Notes: generated by a model not told the origin, from the sequence alone. 64,000 nt of DNA from Symsagittifera roscoffensis (GCF_963678635.1 NC_087071.1:4727624-4791623), one strand, 5' to 3'. Shown: positions 47,574-59,734, numbered from the stretch's first letter. Numbers and translations are program-made.

Positions 47574-48906
47574 TTTCTTCCCAAGACCGTTCCGGATTGA
47601 GCGCAAATTAGCAGTAACGTGCTTAAATACTCAAATAACTCTACAGTACAAGCACCAGAAACGGGCCACAATTTTCATCGTAACGATCTTGACTGATATA
47701 AATGCCTGTAACAACAAAATGTCTAACAGTAACAAGGGGAGGGTCGGATCACATCTCGTCTGGGGGATGATTTCTACTGATTTTATATATTTTTTAAACA
47801 AATTTTGGCTTTTTAGGTTATATTTTTTGTTTTTTCTTAGTAACTATACCACTTTTTGTTTGGTTTTTTGTTTATCTTTCAGCATTTTTGGTCACATACC
47901 CCTCAGGGAACGACGGGACGGCGAATCCTCTCATCCTTCCTGGTACGTGAATTTTCGGTCTTAACTAGGTTTAAAAGCTAGATCCGCGACTACCCTTCCG
48001 CCACGGTGTTAGGGCCTTTTTTTGAGCATCCGCTCGGCGCGGAGTGCTCGGTAACGGTTCCGCCGGTCATGATGTTAAACAGATTAACACCCAGGAGCAC
48101 CATAAAAAAATGTATGTAATTTCGCACGGAAGTACATATCGACGGGAAAAAAGCTAAGTTCTAAAACGACTGGCTAGCGTCTGAACACAGCTCTGCAGGC
48201 TTTTCACCGTCTCTGCCAAAGACAATTGTTTTGGTGGTCTTTCTAACAACGGGTCGACAATAACGTTACAGTTTCCGGCTTCGATCAGAACGTTCTAAAT
48301 AATTTAATTACATGCAGAAATAGTGAGCGCTTGGCTGGGTCTCAGTACCACCAGATCACGAGGTCACTCCTAAAAACAGGGCTACTACAGATTTATCATA
48401 TTACTATTGCTCAGTAGATAAAAATCAGCATCTCCAACCATGATGGATCAACCCTTTCCCTCAACTCCTAGCTTCTCATAATCTGAAAACGACCTTAGAT
48501 GTTATTAATTCAACTAAGGACATGACCAGAAGCTAAAAATTTATAAAAGCAGAGAGTTAAAGTTTTATCCCGAGACCTCTCCGGAGTCTGACTTATTTCT
48601 TCGCTTAAGGCTGGACACGTCGTCACAATACGCTTCCTGGTTCCCGGGATTTGTGTTGTAACGATTGTAGCGGCACAATTGTTACAACTCGGACTGGTCT
48701 TCTGATAGTTGATTTCTACTTCAATCTTGATCTATCTCGCACAATTGCTGTTCACCGTTTTTCTCAACGAATTCTGTTGTTGTGTCTCGTTTGCGGTTTT
48801 CAGTATTCGCGAATTTTTGATGTGGTAACGTGTCTTTCTTTTCAAACGAAATTTTAAAAATTTACATGTCACACCAAATTGATCTTTCCCAATTCGTCAA
48901 ACTGAA
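47574..48906. other. Non-coding DNA between the gypsy-like and BEL clusters
   Basis: May include the outer end of LTR-like region C, since CGGATTGAGCGC recurs near 47592. A GC-richer patch with CCGCTCGGCGCGGAG lies near 48029. No gene recognised. Confidence 0.4.
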
Positions 48907-49012
48907 CGACTAACATCGTTAATGAGCTAAAACCGCCATTTTTCTTGCTCAGCTGCTACAATAAAAATATGAATTCGAACTACGTTTTGATACATTCTGG
49001 TCGAATGTCACA
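48907..49012 (+). repeat. Dispersed ~100-bp repeat, copy 2
   Basis: Matches 14535-14636. Similarity ends after TGTCACA, exactly where recognisable BEL reverse transcriptase remnants begin. Confidence 0.7.
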
Positions 49013-51340
49013 CCGACTTTGAAAAAGGAGTCATTGAGGAAATGTCTCTAAATGACATATCGAACACTGAGAATGCCAGAACCTGGTATTTACATCGTCA
49101 TCCAATTTTTCATCTACAGAAACCAGGGAAAAACAGAAGAATGTGTATTGCAGCTTTGAAGTATGAGGGACATCTTTGAAGGACAATTTACTACCTGGGT
49201 CAGGAGCAATTGCAATCACAGCTGATTTCGAGCAGATGTTTCTTCAAGTCAGAGTGAAAAAAGGAAATGTTCTTTGTCTGTGATTTTCCCAGATATTGAA
49301 AAAAAAATGATATACAAATAAAGCAGACATATAATTGGAGTAGGAAGCTCACCATCTTGTGCAAATTATGCACTGAACAAATCATTGCAAATCGACAACA
49401 TTTAGAAAAGTCGAATCCCATCTATACGAATGATTTCATAAACTCAAGCAATGATAAATTGAAGCCTTGAACCTCAAACAACAAATAGTTATAAATTTAA
49501 ACAAAGGAGGTTTCAAGCTGACGAAAATTCAAAGTAACACTACAGAGATATCTGAGAGCACCCTAAGAAAAGAAAACGTTCAATCTGGGAATTCAATGGA
49601 ACATAGAAACTGATAAATTACCAGTCTGTCGATTGAAGGATAATCCAGACGGCGGATTCTCACACAGAGATTTCCTTAGCAGAAATTTTTAACGATTTCA
49701 CACAGATTCACGATTCAATCCATTATGACTGTTGTAACCCGTCTGTTTTCTCGATGAAACTCTTGAAATCTGAAGCAGTTGAATGAGACAACATAATTCC
49801 GGAAATTAATGCTGAAGCTTATGAGTCTTGGAGAAAAGAACTTCCACAAACCAAAAACAATTAAATTCCAAGAAACTACTTCAGTTTCATTGCGACAGAG
49901 GTTGATCATTTCCACGTGTTGGCCGGTTGTTCACTTGAAGGACTGTGCCGGTTGCTCACTTTTGTGCATCAGGGCAAGATAGCAGTTCTTTCTACACTAG
50001 TAACAGCTTTTTGATGTTGGAAAAACGAGAATTGCCCAAAAGAAACAATTAAGCATACGAAGTTTACAGCTGCAAGCCGCAGAGCTAGCCACAAGAATTG
50101 AATACAACACACTGGAAACACATACAAACTTGTGAGCAAAGTCTAAGTATGATCAGATTCTAGCACAGTACTAGCTTCGTTAGTACTGAGTTCTTAAATA
50201 AAATTGGGACCTTTGTAGCAAATAGATTCCCATCGATTCTCGACACCACGACGACCAATTGATGGTGACATTTTAAAGGAGAAATGAATCCGGCTGAGCT
50301 AGATAAAAAAGAACTCACAATAAGACACTCGCTCAGAACTACCTGGTTAAACAGGCCGACCTAGATTTAGATTTAAAAATTATGGCCAAAAAATTTGAAC
50401 ATCAAAAATAATGAAGTGGAAGAAGTGAAGTGATTGAAGAAACTTGAAATAATGTGACAATTATTGAACTTTCGGACGATTGGCATAGGTTCAGTATCTT
50501 TGAATAACTTGAACACAAAATTGCTGATTTATTGGGAACAAAACGGAAAGAGAAGCCCAAATCATTGATAATAACAGCTGAAAAGAAGCAGCATGTTACC
50601 AAAATTATCCTCAGGTGCGTTCAACTAGAAAGTTCTGGCAAACAAAAACAAACTCATCTCGAAGAACTGAATCGTTTCATTGATGCAGAAGGGTTGAAAA
50701 GAACAAGAGGCAGTTTGACAAGGTCGAAATTGTTATCAATTGGCCAAAAGCATCCAACTATTTTGGATTCAAAACACCATGTAACTGTAATAATCCTGAG
50801 AAAATAGCATCTGGAATACCATCACATTGAGATCGAACAACTGGTGGTATAATACCAATGGAAGCATGGTTGTATAATTCTGCTGGAATTTTGCTGAAGA
50901 AACAAACCTAGAAATTCAAAGGCTAATCGTGTACCCTGTATAAAATCATCGCGGAGGAATGAGTCTCATTTGATAACAGACCTGCCTACCTAAGTTCAGG
51001 ATAAATCTCACAAGACCTTTCAAAAATACTCGTGTAGGTTTCTTCGGGCCTTCCACTGTAAAAAAGATGGATATGTCTGATGACTTGTCCCACAACGAGA
51101 GCCATGCATCTTCAAAATGCCCATGATTCATTGCTCGAAGAAGTAAGCCCGATCCAATTGTGAGCGTAAATGGGACAAACTATGTTGGAACAAACGAGCA
51201 CTCACAAACACAAACTAAAATATGGTCGCCGAAGATAGAAGAACGAACGGCAAATTATAAGTTGAATTGAGGTTTAATCCACCAGATGCGCCGCATTTTG
51301 GAGGTGTATGGGAACGACTAGTGAGAAAAGCAAAAAGAGG
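49013..51340 (+). pseudogene. Old BEL/Pao pol remnant, 5' part
   Basis: A heavily decayed BEL/Pao pol in which nearly every frame is broken. In order: RT start (WYLHRHPIFHLQKPGK near 49087), palm (SQLISSRCFF near 49216), RNase H-connection traces, a 91-codon open piece at 50532-50807 ending HPTILDSKHHVTVIILRK (the segment before the integrase zinc finger), an integrase trace NGTNYVG near 51172, and [20 protein letters not shown] near 51270-51330. It breaks at 51340, where the younger element has inserted. The rest is at 60216-60560. Confidence 0.8.
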
Positions 51341-51811
51341 TGTTGCAGCGCAAATGTAAATGTGCGAGAGTATAAATGCATATAAAGTTGAACCAAAATG
51401 TAACAACCATAAGCACAGTTGGCCGAGTGGCCTAAGCTAACGCCGATTATATGTGTGACATAACAGTTGACGTTGGTTCGAGTCCCCCACCTGCCTATGT
51501 ATTAATATACTAAAAAAGGGGGTTATATCCTATTTTAACTGTTTTGTTGATTCTAATTTGGCTCAGCCTTGATTAAGGCTGACCGCTAAAAAAGAGCAAT
51601 TTGTCTCAAGGACATTACCGACCGGTTCTTGTGGCTAGCTTGCGCTAATTTGTTGATGAAGCGGAAAATTTGATGAATTTATGAACTCGTTATACAGCAA
51701 ATTTTTGGATGAAATTAGCCAGCATGACCGATGACTTTTGTATTGCCGAGAAAACGAATTTGTTATTGATATTTCGTTTTTAAATCATACTACGGAGATT
51801 GAGCGCGCACA
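51341..51811 (+). repeat. 5' LTR of younger BEL element
   Basis: Begins TGTTGCAGCG and ends GCGCGCACA, giving TG...CA termini. A TATAAA lies at 51371-51376 with another at 51381-51386. Confidence 0.9.
51413..51498 (+). promoter_or_regulatory. tRNA-like RNA polymerase III promoter in the 5' LTR
   Basis: The A box TGGCCGAGTGG (51420-51430) and B box GGTTCGAGTCC (51475-51485) both fit the consensus perfectly and start 55 bases apart. The 3' end CACCTGCC looks like the end of a tRNA acceptor arm, but the 5' side (GCACAGT) does not pair with it, and no clean anticodon arm is seen. It is therefore tRNA-derived and not an intact tRNA gene. The 3' LTR has the same boxes. Confidence 0.65.
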
Positions 51812-51814
51812 ATT

Positions 51815-51832
51815 TGGCACCCCACAAGGGAC
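51815..51832 (+). other. Primer-binding site of younger BEL element
   Basis: TGGCACCCCACAAGGGAC starts three bases after the LTR and begins with TGG, complementary to a tRNA CCA end. I cannot name the primer tRNA. Confidence 0.6.
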
Positions 51833-52444
51833 AAGAAGGACGAGCCGACCTGATGGTGCTGTTATTAGCCCTTTCGTTCACAAAATATCGACAAGTCTCC
51901 AATTCAAACTGCAGTGATGTCGACGTCAATATTCCCCACCAAGTCCTCCTGAACTGCAATTTATAGTTGAGTCCCCACTATTGGCACAAAATAGTTCAAA
52001 GCTCCGAATGCGATTAGCAGATAGAGGGAATTGTTGAAGAAATCCCTATTCAAATTGGCGTGAAAAAAAACAAAAGACAGGCTGTATAACGAACATTCGA
52101 GGCCTTCAAACGGGTATCGGGATTTCAACTGAGGTTTTTAAACAGAAGGAACGGGAATGGAGGACTTTCTCAGCTATCCAGATCATCAGACAGCGGGTCA
52201 ACTGCAGACGTTTTGTGTGAGTTTGAGAAGTGATTGCTGGACAATTTCTCTGCGGCTGACTAAAAACAAAGAAAATTTGACAACCCGAAACCGGTGACCG
52301 CAGTGATATTAAGTGAGTTAAGTTGAATTTTGTCATCCCCAGGTTTACTCCGTGTGCGCTATTGGAGTTCAACCGACCTACTTAATTTCCCCACCCCATT
52401 GGTACTTTAGCGTAACGTAGCCGTCGCATAGGTCTCTTGAGTGT
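51833..52444 (+). other. Leader of younger BEL element
   Basis: About 600 bp of non-coding internal leader between PBS and first ORF. No signal recognised. Confidence 0.5.
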
Positions 52445-53080
52445 ATGGTTTTCATTCTAGGAGCTAGTTCCTTGGACCACGCGCTCCGTATACTATCCGC
52501 ACCCTCTCAAAAGCACGTGAAAGAGACTTGTTTCACAAAGCCCGGTTTAAGCTTTAACTTTAACGCCAGGTACTTGCAGAAAACTATCCAATACTATCTG
52601 CATCACTTTTTGTCTAATCGGGAAGATCTAGTTATTTGGCACGACGCAATAAATAACTCCACTAGTAAGCATCGCTGTAACAACAACAGTAGTTTGAGTA
52701 CTGACCAACTTAAGAGCCTTCTTTTGAGATACAAGGAGAATATCACCGCTATTGTATACTGTTGCCGCAACGGTACGGACAATTTAGAAAAAGAGTTGAA
52801 AAAGACAGGTATTCTCGTTCTTAACATAGTTGAGGATTTTATCTCAAAGCGAAAGGCCAAAGACCAAACACTTATCGAAAAGTATAAAGAGCTGCACCAG
52901 TCCCCTTCTCTTGAGTTGAAGACTCTGTTGTTACTTAGACGATACAGTGCTGACCTAAATACACTGAAAGCTAAGAAGAAGCGGAACAGTTTGTCGCCTA
53001 AAAATCGTAGAGCGATTCACAACAGACTTAAAGCGTTAAAACTTCAAGTTACTCCCCCTTGTAGGTTATTGATGTATTAG
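52445..53080 (+). CDS. SGNH/GDSL-esterase-like extra ORF of BEL element
   Basis: An intact 211-codon ORF placed before gag, where BEL elements normally have none. The N-terminus MVFILGASSLDHAL resembles block I of SGNH hydrolases (strand, then G-x-S turn). KPGLSFNFNA could be the block II glycine loop and LVIWHDAINNS the block III strand followed by Asn. INNSTSKHRCNNN and a second strand TAIVYCCRNGT follow. The C-terminus is Lys/Arg-rich and no clear D-x-x-H block V is visible, so catalysis is uncertain. GDSL-type ORFs are known in some LTR elements of bdelloid rotifers and in ORF1 of CR1-like LINEs. Unlike gag and pol here, it has no stop or frameshift. Confidence 0.5.
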   Translation: MVFILGASSLDHALRILSAPSQKHVKETCFTKPGLSFNFNARYLQKTIQYYLHHFLSNREDLVIWHDAINNSTSKHRCNNNSSLSTDQLKSLLLRYKENITAIVYCCRNGTDNLEKELKKTGILVLNIVEDFISKRKAKDQTLIEKYKELHQSPSLELKTLLLLRRYSADLNTLKAKKKRNSLSPKNRRAIHNRLKALKLQVTPPCRLLMY

Positions 53081-53151
53081 AGTATTTTTTGGATTTACTT
53101 GAGTGAAAATAAAGTTTTTCTGAGAGTCGTTTCTTTCTGAAATTATTAAGC

Positions 53152-55063
53152 ATGGAAGTTAAGTTTCAGAAGAAAATTAAGAATGTGTTTGAGAAACGTA
53201 GCAATCTCAAAAACGAACTTTATAAATGCCATGAAATAACTTTGGAATACATAGAGAGTCAGAGTTGTTGCTCAAAAACTGATACCTATATTGAAAATTG
53301 TAGGAACAATGTAGAACAAGCGGTCGAGATATATAATGAATTGATTGATATGGCTGCAAAAAGTGCCAATCCCGACGAATTGATACCGGCACAGGATATG
53401 TGGCTTCATAAGTTGACTCAAAGCAACGATAAAGTTGTACAGGAAGCTATCACATATAAAACAAGTTTTGAGGCAGTAACAGAGCTGGACAACATAGATA
53501 GCAGCTCAAAAGTTTCTCATCATTCTGAAAAAAGTGAAAAACCCCAATCGCATAAAACAGATACCCGCTCTAAGGTGTCACACCGAAGCAGCCGACATCA
53601 TCAATCGGGTTCTCAGAAATCTAGTCGTCATCAATCGGGTTCTCAGAAATCTAGTCGTTATACCGCCGCTCCGTCGAAAACACTTTCCGAGTAAAAGCGC
53701 GACTTAATGATTTTAAAGAAACAACAAGAGGAACTTGAGAGGCAGGCAAAGGTATCATTAAGACTGAAAGAGCAGCAAAACAAGATGAAAAAAAAATGTT
53801 TTAGAACAACAGAGCAGTTTAGAGTTGGAAGAATTGGCTGAAGAATACAGGAAAAAATTGGCAGAAATTGAATTGAAAGGGCTTGAGCTAGAAGATGAGT
53901 TGTCGGAAATCAGCGAGAATGCTGAGGAAAAGGGTTTAACTCGAATATCTCCACAACTAACAATAGACGAAAAGGATCGTACGCGTCACTGGGTCGAATC
54001 TGTCGACCACAAACAGCCTGATGCTGTTGTAGTTCCCAATCAAGAGCAGTACGTTCGTTCAACAGCTCCTGAGGCAACTTATCCCGCATCAACAAATTAC
54101 TTGGTCTCATCAAGTTTTACAGGAGTGAATAATGGCCTTGCAGCTTCTAGTGATCCGGGATTGTGTTTCAGTAACCACATTCACGGACAACAACATAATT
54201 TGTCGAATTTCGTCCGATCGCAGGTTTCTGTTAACAATCCAGTAGGGTTACAGCAGGTCATGCAACCTGTTTCTAATAGTTTGCCTCAGCAATCATTTTT
54301 GTCCACTCATCCAGTGCTAGGTAATACAAACACAGGGTCAGTAGTCGTCCCGCTAACTTCTGAAAATTATTTTGCTCGGACAACAAGTGCAGAAGTTCTT
54401 TCTGGTGTAGCACCGTTCGTTCCTGCATCAACATCAACTAATCAGGTTTCCTTAAGTCATCAAACTACAGGATCAGTAGAAGCTGGCTACCAAGAACCTG
54501 TAATCCCATCCCAACAACATATGGGTGTTCCCGTTGGTAGTTATAGCTTTTCAAGTGACCACTATAATTTTTATAGTAATTTGTGGAGACCAATTGTTTC
54601 TGCCCCTTTAATGTCAGCTCAACAACACTACGTTCCTTCGACAACTGTTTTTTCCGCAGTAACTCCAATTTTTCCTCCGAAAAATTTTGTTCCTTATACA
54701 AGTGGAGGGACTGTGTTCTTTGCACAGCCTGAAAATTCTTCACATGCTAATCAACCTTTCGTTCCTGATTGTCACGGTAACTCTTCGAGTTACACAGAGC
54801 CAACTCCCGGTAATTCACCTGGTGCAGACGTCGAGCGTCCACTTTCGAAACGAGAGTTGGTTAATATGCTCATGCACAGCCGAAAAGATCATCTCCCTGA
54901 GTGGAAGCTGACCCAGTTCGATGGCAACCCATTTAATTGGCATGAGTGGTTTGGGCAATTCACAACGACGGTCGATTCAGCCATACTCAGTGACGATGAA
55001 AAGCTTACCTATCTGAAAACACTCGTAGTGGGTAAAGCAAAATCCGCAATCCCTGAAAAATAG
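53152..55063 (+). pseudogene. BEL gag, N-terminal and DUF1759 start
   Basis: Starts at ATG 53152. The first piece (180 codons) is helical, then Ser/His/Lys-rich with an exact 30-bp tandem repeat at 53599-53628 and 53629-53658 (unit HQSGSQKSSR). A TAA at 53692-53694 and a frameshift in the A9 run near 53790 separate it from the second piece (53825-55063, 412 codons): coiled coil, a long Ser/Thr/Gln/Pro-rich region, then LPEWKLTQFDGNPFNWHEWF, the start of the DUF1759 gag domain. The frame is lost again at 55063. Confidence 0.8.
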
Positions 55064-56337
55064 CTATAGCGGAGTACTATATAAAGTCGCATTAGGCAAC
55101 TCTTCAAAGAAAGTTCGGGCAGCCGCATGCTGTAGTAGGGGCTCATCTAGATAAATTGAGTAAATTTCCGTCGCTGAAAATGCATAACTCGGAAAATGTA
55201 ATTGGATTTTCCTCTGCAATTTCTGGACTTGTTGCCGTATTCAAGTCCCTGTCTTTTAACGACGACCTGAAAAGTGTTAACTTACTGAATCAAGCTGTGA
55301 GTAAGGTTCCCCCGAACCTTAAGGAGGCATGGTCAATGCAAACCGTAAGACGCCAATGGCATAGACCAACTCTGCTAGACTTCAACGAATGGCTTAAAGA
55401 AAAAGCGGAGGGTCATGAGAGGCTAAAAACGATCAATTCTAAGGGTAAGTCTGAAGAACCAGTTAAGCAAAAAGTAGGTACGAAAGTGTTTGCTACTAAC
55501 ACAAATGTAAGTAATAAGACAGGGAAAAACCAAAGTACCCTCCATGTTTTGTATGTAAAGATCAACACGCTCTTTGGAATTGCGCCGTATTCAAAGAGAA
55601 AAATGCGAGCGAAACATGTAGCCGAACAAAAACATTACTTTGCGTGTTTACACGGCAATCCCAAATTTCGTAATTGTAGCAAGGCCAGAAAGTGCCCCAA
55701 GCCAGATTGTGAAAGCACACACAACGTGCTCTTACATGGAGCGGAGAAAATTTTTCCTCCTAAGGATACTAAAAGTTCACCGGCCTCAGGTAACGCAAAC
55801 ACTAAACATGTATCGACTAACGCTGCCGTCGGCGATATTCATAGCCAGGCGTCAACTAAAGGCCTCCTGCCAGTTGCATCACTCGCCGTCTCTTCGGATG
55901 CGACAATTACTAACACCCTAGCTCTTTGCGATAGTGCTTCCACGCTTTCATGGGTAACCGCCGATCTAGTAAAACGTCTCCATTTGGTTGGAACTCCCGT
56001 TAACCTCACCATTAATGCATTCAATTCCTTGAGCGTGATGAAAACTCATCAAGTAAGTTTTCAAGTTTCCGCCGAAACGAATACTAGTGATTTTTCGTTT
56101 TCTTTTCGAGCTTATGTTAAGGATCATATTCGCATTGGATCGGATAGCATAAGTATTCCTGAATTACATGAAAAATACCCGCAGTTGGCTCCAATAAAAC
56201 CTATACATTATAACTATGAGGAAGTCGAAACAATTATTGGACAGGATTTCTACCATGCCATAAGACCCGTTGAGTACCTTCTGGGGGAGGACTCTATTTC
56301 ACCGAGCGCCGTACGCCTTCCGATAGGTTGGGTTTAA
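55064..56337 (+). pseudogene. BEL gag end, zinc region and aspartic protease
   Basis: After a frame change the DUF1759 domain continues (LSKFPSLKMHNSENVIGFSS onward). It is followed by a Cys/His region (YFACLHGNPKFRNC, CPKPDCESTHNVLLH) that acts as the zinc knuckle. A DUF1758-type protease follows, with active-site motif LALCDSASTLSWV (D-S-A where retroviruses have D-T/S-G). The piece 55156-56337 is open for 393 codons. The TAA at its end is an unscheduled stop, since RT follows at once. Confidence 0.8.
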
Positions 56338-57540
56338 GTGGTCCGTTACCGCCGTCCTTTAAGTCGAACTCGTCTTGCTTTAAGTGTGTTGTCGAAGACA
56401 TGTCTCTTGCGGACCAAATTAAAACTTGGTATGAGTTGGAGTCATATGGAGCCTTCAAGCAAGTAGATGCCCATTCCGCCACGGACAAACGCGCTTTGTC
56501 CGTTTTGAAAAATGAAACATTTCACGATGGTGAGAGGTACATTGTACCAATGCTTTGGAACGATAAGGAAAGTACTTTACCGAATAACTATTTTTCCTCC
56601 TTAGCTCAATTAAAGTCTTTGGAAAAGAGGCTAGATAAGGATCCGTCGCTCCGTGAAAAATATGCCGAAACAATAAGAGAAGATATACAAAAAGGATATG
56701 TCATAACCGTTAAGGCACATGATCCCAAATCACGAACCGATCGTGAGTGGTATCTCCCGCATCACCCGGTGTTGAACCCGAATAAACCCGGTAAGGTGCG
56801 CCGAGTCCTCAATGGGGCATTGAAGTGTCATGGTGCTTCTTTGAACAAATTTTTTTTGGTTGGCCCGGATCTCCTTCAAAACCTCATTTATGTACTTTTA
56901 AGATTCCGTCAGCATAAATACGCCGTTTCAGCTGACATTGAAGGGATGTTTTTACGGTTGGAGTCCGTGAAGATGATCAACCTTCTCTTCGTTTTTTGTG
57001 GCGGGAGGACCCCACATCAAGTGTGGTAGTTCACCAATATACGCGTCACATTTTTGGTGCTCGTGACTCGCCGACTTGTGCGAAATTTGCTTTGCAAAAG
57101 ACTGCATCGGATAATCAAGCTGAGTACCCCGAAGCTGCTTCGGCTGTTGTCCAGAAATTTTAAATGGATGATTATCTGGATTCTTTTCAAAACAGGGATG
57201 ACGCCTTGAAATTAGGTAGGGATTTAGTCTCGTTGCTTAAACTAAGTGGGTTTCACCTGACAAAATTTGTCAGCATGGTGCCCGACGTAACAACCGCTCT
57301 TGATCCGGACAACCGTGAGTCCAATTCGTCTGTTAAAGATATTTGTGCGAGTCCAGAGTAGTCGTCGCATGTTCTCGGTCTTAAGTGGGATCACGTAAAA
57401 GATACCTTAGTGGTTAGTAGAGGGGTTGATCGTCCACTAGACAAAGCAATCCCTCAGCGTACCGTGTTGAGTTTTGTTTCTTCTGTTTTTGATCCAATTG
57501 GGTTAGTGGCTCCGTATTCCGTTTGGCTCGCCTTCTATTA
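56328..57540 (+). pseudogene. BEL reverse transcriptase
   Basis: 56328-57029 holds the N-terminal extension and fingers/palm: REWYLPHHPVLNPNKPGKVR, VLNGALKCHGASLNKF, YAVSADIEGMFLRL (motif A Asp). A frameshift near 57010 follows. The active-site motif reads KF, stop (TAA 57161-57163), then MDDYLDSF: the Tyr of YMDD has become a stop. A TAG at 57359 and a frame change near 57523 complete the damage. Confidence 0.88.
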
Positions 57541-58686
57541 AAAGATATCTGGCGAATCAGCGGTCAAAAATGGGACGATGATCTGCCACAGGAAATCAAA
57601 AAGCAATTCCTTGAATGGCACTCAGGTCTTCATTCTCTGACAATACCTCGCAGCTATTTCACTGAGCTTTTTGACCGAATAGAACTTCACATGTTCGGTG
57701 ATAGTTCGCAGGATGTTTTCTGTGCCGTCGCTTTCCTTCGTGCGCAACTTGTTAGCTCCCATCAGACCGAATTAGCCTTTGTGTTTGGCAAAGCCCGCGT
57801 CGCGCCTATGAAAACGCTTTCTATTCCAAATTTAGAGCTTCAAGCGGCTCTCCTTGCAACCTGCTTAAAAGAAGAAATTTTGAACGGTCTTACTTTCAAA
57901 GTTACGGATATTTTCATGTGGACAGATAGTACCACTGTTCTTCAGTGGCTTCACTCTTGTAGTAAACTACCCGTTTTTGTTGGTAATCGCACTTGTGAGA
58001 TTCTGGAGTCTACCAGCACTGATCAGTGGCATCACATACTTAGCGGTGATATTCCAGCTGATACCGGTACACGAGGGATTTCTTCGGAAGCCCTTAAGGA
58101 AAGCAGCTGGGTTAATGGCCCTAGTATACTGAGAACAACTGATTGGCCGTTCAAGCCCGATACAAGGGTTATTGATAAAATAAGACTCAAAGGACCATCA
58201 TGTGATATCGACATTTGTCTGGAAAATTCGTCAATTTTTGACGTCGATGTTTTGACAGAAAAAAATCTTCCCTTCGGAAAATGGGAGAGATTCAATTCAA
58301 TTGTAAAATACAAACGCACAGTAGCATTTTTGTTAAGATGGCTGCCATCCCATAAACATTTCCGGTCGAGTATATTAGAAAGTACAGACCCGTCTGAAAT
58401 GGATATTGCTGAACAGAAGCTCATTTATCTGTCCCAGGGGGAGACATTCCCTAGTGAGCTAAAACTACGAAGAGCCGGTAAATTTATCACAAAGAATAGT
58501 CGGATCGCCAAGTATTCGCCGTTCATTGGACCAGCTGGCATCCTTCGCTCGACTGGGTGCATCAGCCGCTTGGTTAATTCCGATTTCGATAGCAAGCGTC
58601 CGATTATACTTGATGCACGTCACGCGGTTGTTCGGTTATTGGTTCAGAACTTGCACGTTAGCAATTTCCATCAAGGCTTGGATTAA
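57523..58686 (+). pseudogene. BEL RNase H and start of integrase
   Basis: An open piece of 387 codons. RNase H carries HMFGDSSQDVFCAVAF (Asp), PNLELQAALLA (Glu) and IFMWTDSTTVLQWL (Asp), so its catalytic residues are intact. The C-terminal part is the segment before integrase, with the HH half of the zinc finger in HAVVRLLVQNLHVSNFH. A TAA at 58684-58686 interrupts the polyprotein. Confidence 0.85.
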
Positions 58687-59301
58687 ATGCGTGAGGTGGT
58701 TAATTTGAAGTACGTTGTGCTAAATTTGCGATGGTTGCTGCGAAACATTGAAAATACTTGCGTTGCGTGCCGAAAACGCAAAGCGCAAACAGTAACTCAT
58801 ATTATGGCTAATCTGCCCATTGAAAGGCTGGGTTACAAGCAACCTCCTTTCTCTAACACAGGTGTCGACTACTTTGGGCCGTTCCTAGTTCCAATCCGGA
58901 GAAGTACGGAAAAGATGTGGGGTTTTTTGTTCACCCGTCTCACCACTAGAGCGGTGCATAATGAAGTGGTCCCCTCGCTCGACACAAGCTCTTGTGTGAT
59001 GGGCGTAGAGAGGTTTATTGCACGTCGCGGTACTCCGACTACCATCATGTCCGACAACGGCACGAACTTTGTTGGCGCTCAAAAAGAGCTCTTAGCTTGC
59101 GTTGAGAGTTGGAACAAGCTCGCACCCGCTGTTTTTGTTCAGAAAGGGATCAAGTGGAAATTCAATCCACCCAGCGAACCGCACCATGGTGGCTCCTGGG
59201 AGCGATTAGTTCGGAGTGTCAAGCGCGTTTTGTATGACATCTTAGGCAACAGAAGAGTAACTGAGGAGGTTCTAAGAACCACGCTGTGCCTTGTTGAGTA
59301 A
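58687..59301 (+). pseudogene. BEL integrase core
   Basis: The CC half of the finger is NTCVACRKRK. The catalytic residues are in NTGVDYFGPF (Asp), IMSDNGTNFVGAQKEL (Asp) and HHGGSWERLVRSVK (Glu), all present. A TAA at 59299-59301 stops the frame inside the conserved VE-x-x-LNARPIT motif that follows. The core itself is undamaged. Confidence 0.88.
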
Positions 59302-59734
59302 TCACTCAACGCTAGACCGATAACAGCCTTAGTTCCGATCCGCTAGATCTAGAGGCGTTGACCCCGAATCATTTTATTCTTGGTCAACACACAGCGAGTT
59401 TTCCGTCGCTAAGTTTCGAAGAAAACTTCGACCATAAGAAGCGGTTCGCCAGAGCGCAATCATACGCTAACGCAATATGGACACGGTGGATGCGGGAATA
59501 CGTTCCTTCCCTCAATAGGAGGGCAAAGTGGCAAAACCAGTCAGACGTTAAGTTGAAAGCCGGCGACTTGGTTTGGGTCATAGAGCCTGACACTCCACGT
59601 GGACATTTTCCACTCGCACGTATTCTAAGACTGCACTATGGCAAAGACGGATGCGCGAGATCCGCCGACATAAAGACCGTTACGAGCGAACTGACACGCC
59701 CGACCGTAAAGCTCGCTCCCATACTCCATTGTTT
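59302..59734 (+). pseudogene. BEL C-terminal domain (DUF5641-like)
   Basis: After the stop, SLNARPITAL continues. A frame change near 59345 leads into LTPNHFILGQHTASFPSLSF and later VKLKAGDLVWVIEPDTPRGH and RSADIKTVTSELTRPTVKL, the usual BEL polyprotein end. The open frame runs on into the 3' LTR and stops at 59844. Confidence 0.8.

Noticed and set aside
51413-51498. A genuine tRNA-Leu/Ser gene
   Set aside because: A and B boxes are perfect, but the acceptor ends do not pair and no anticodon arm is clear; it is also part of both LTRs.
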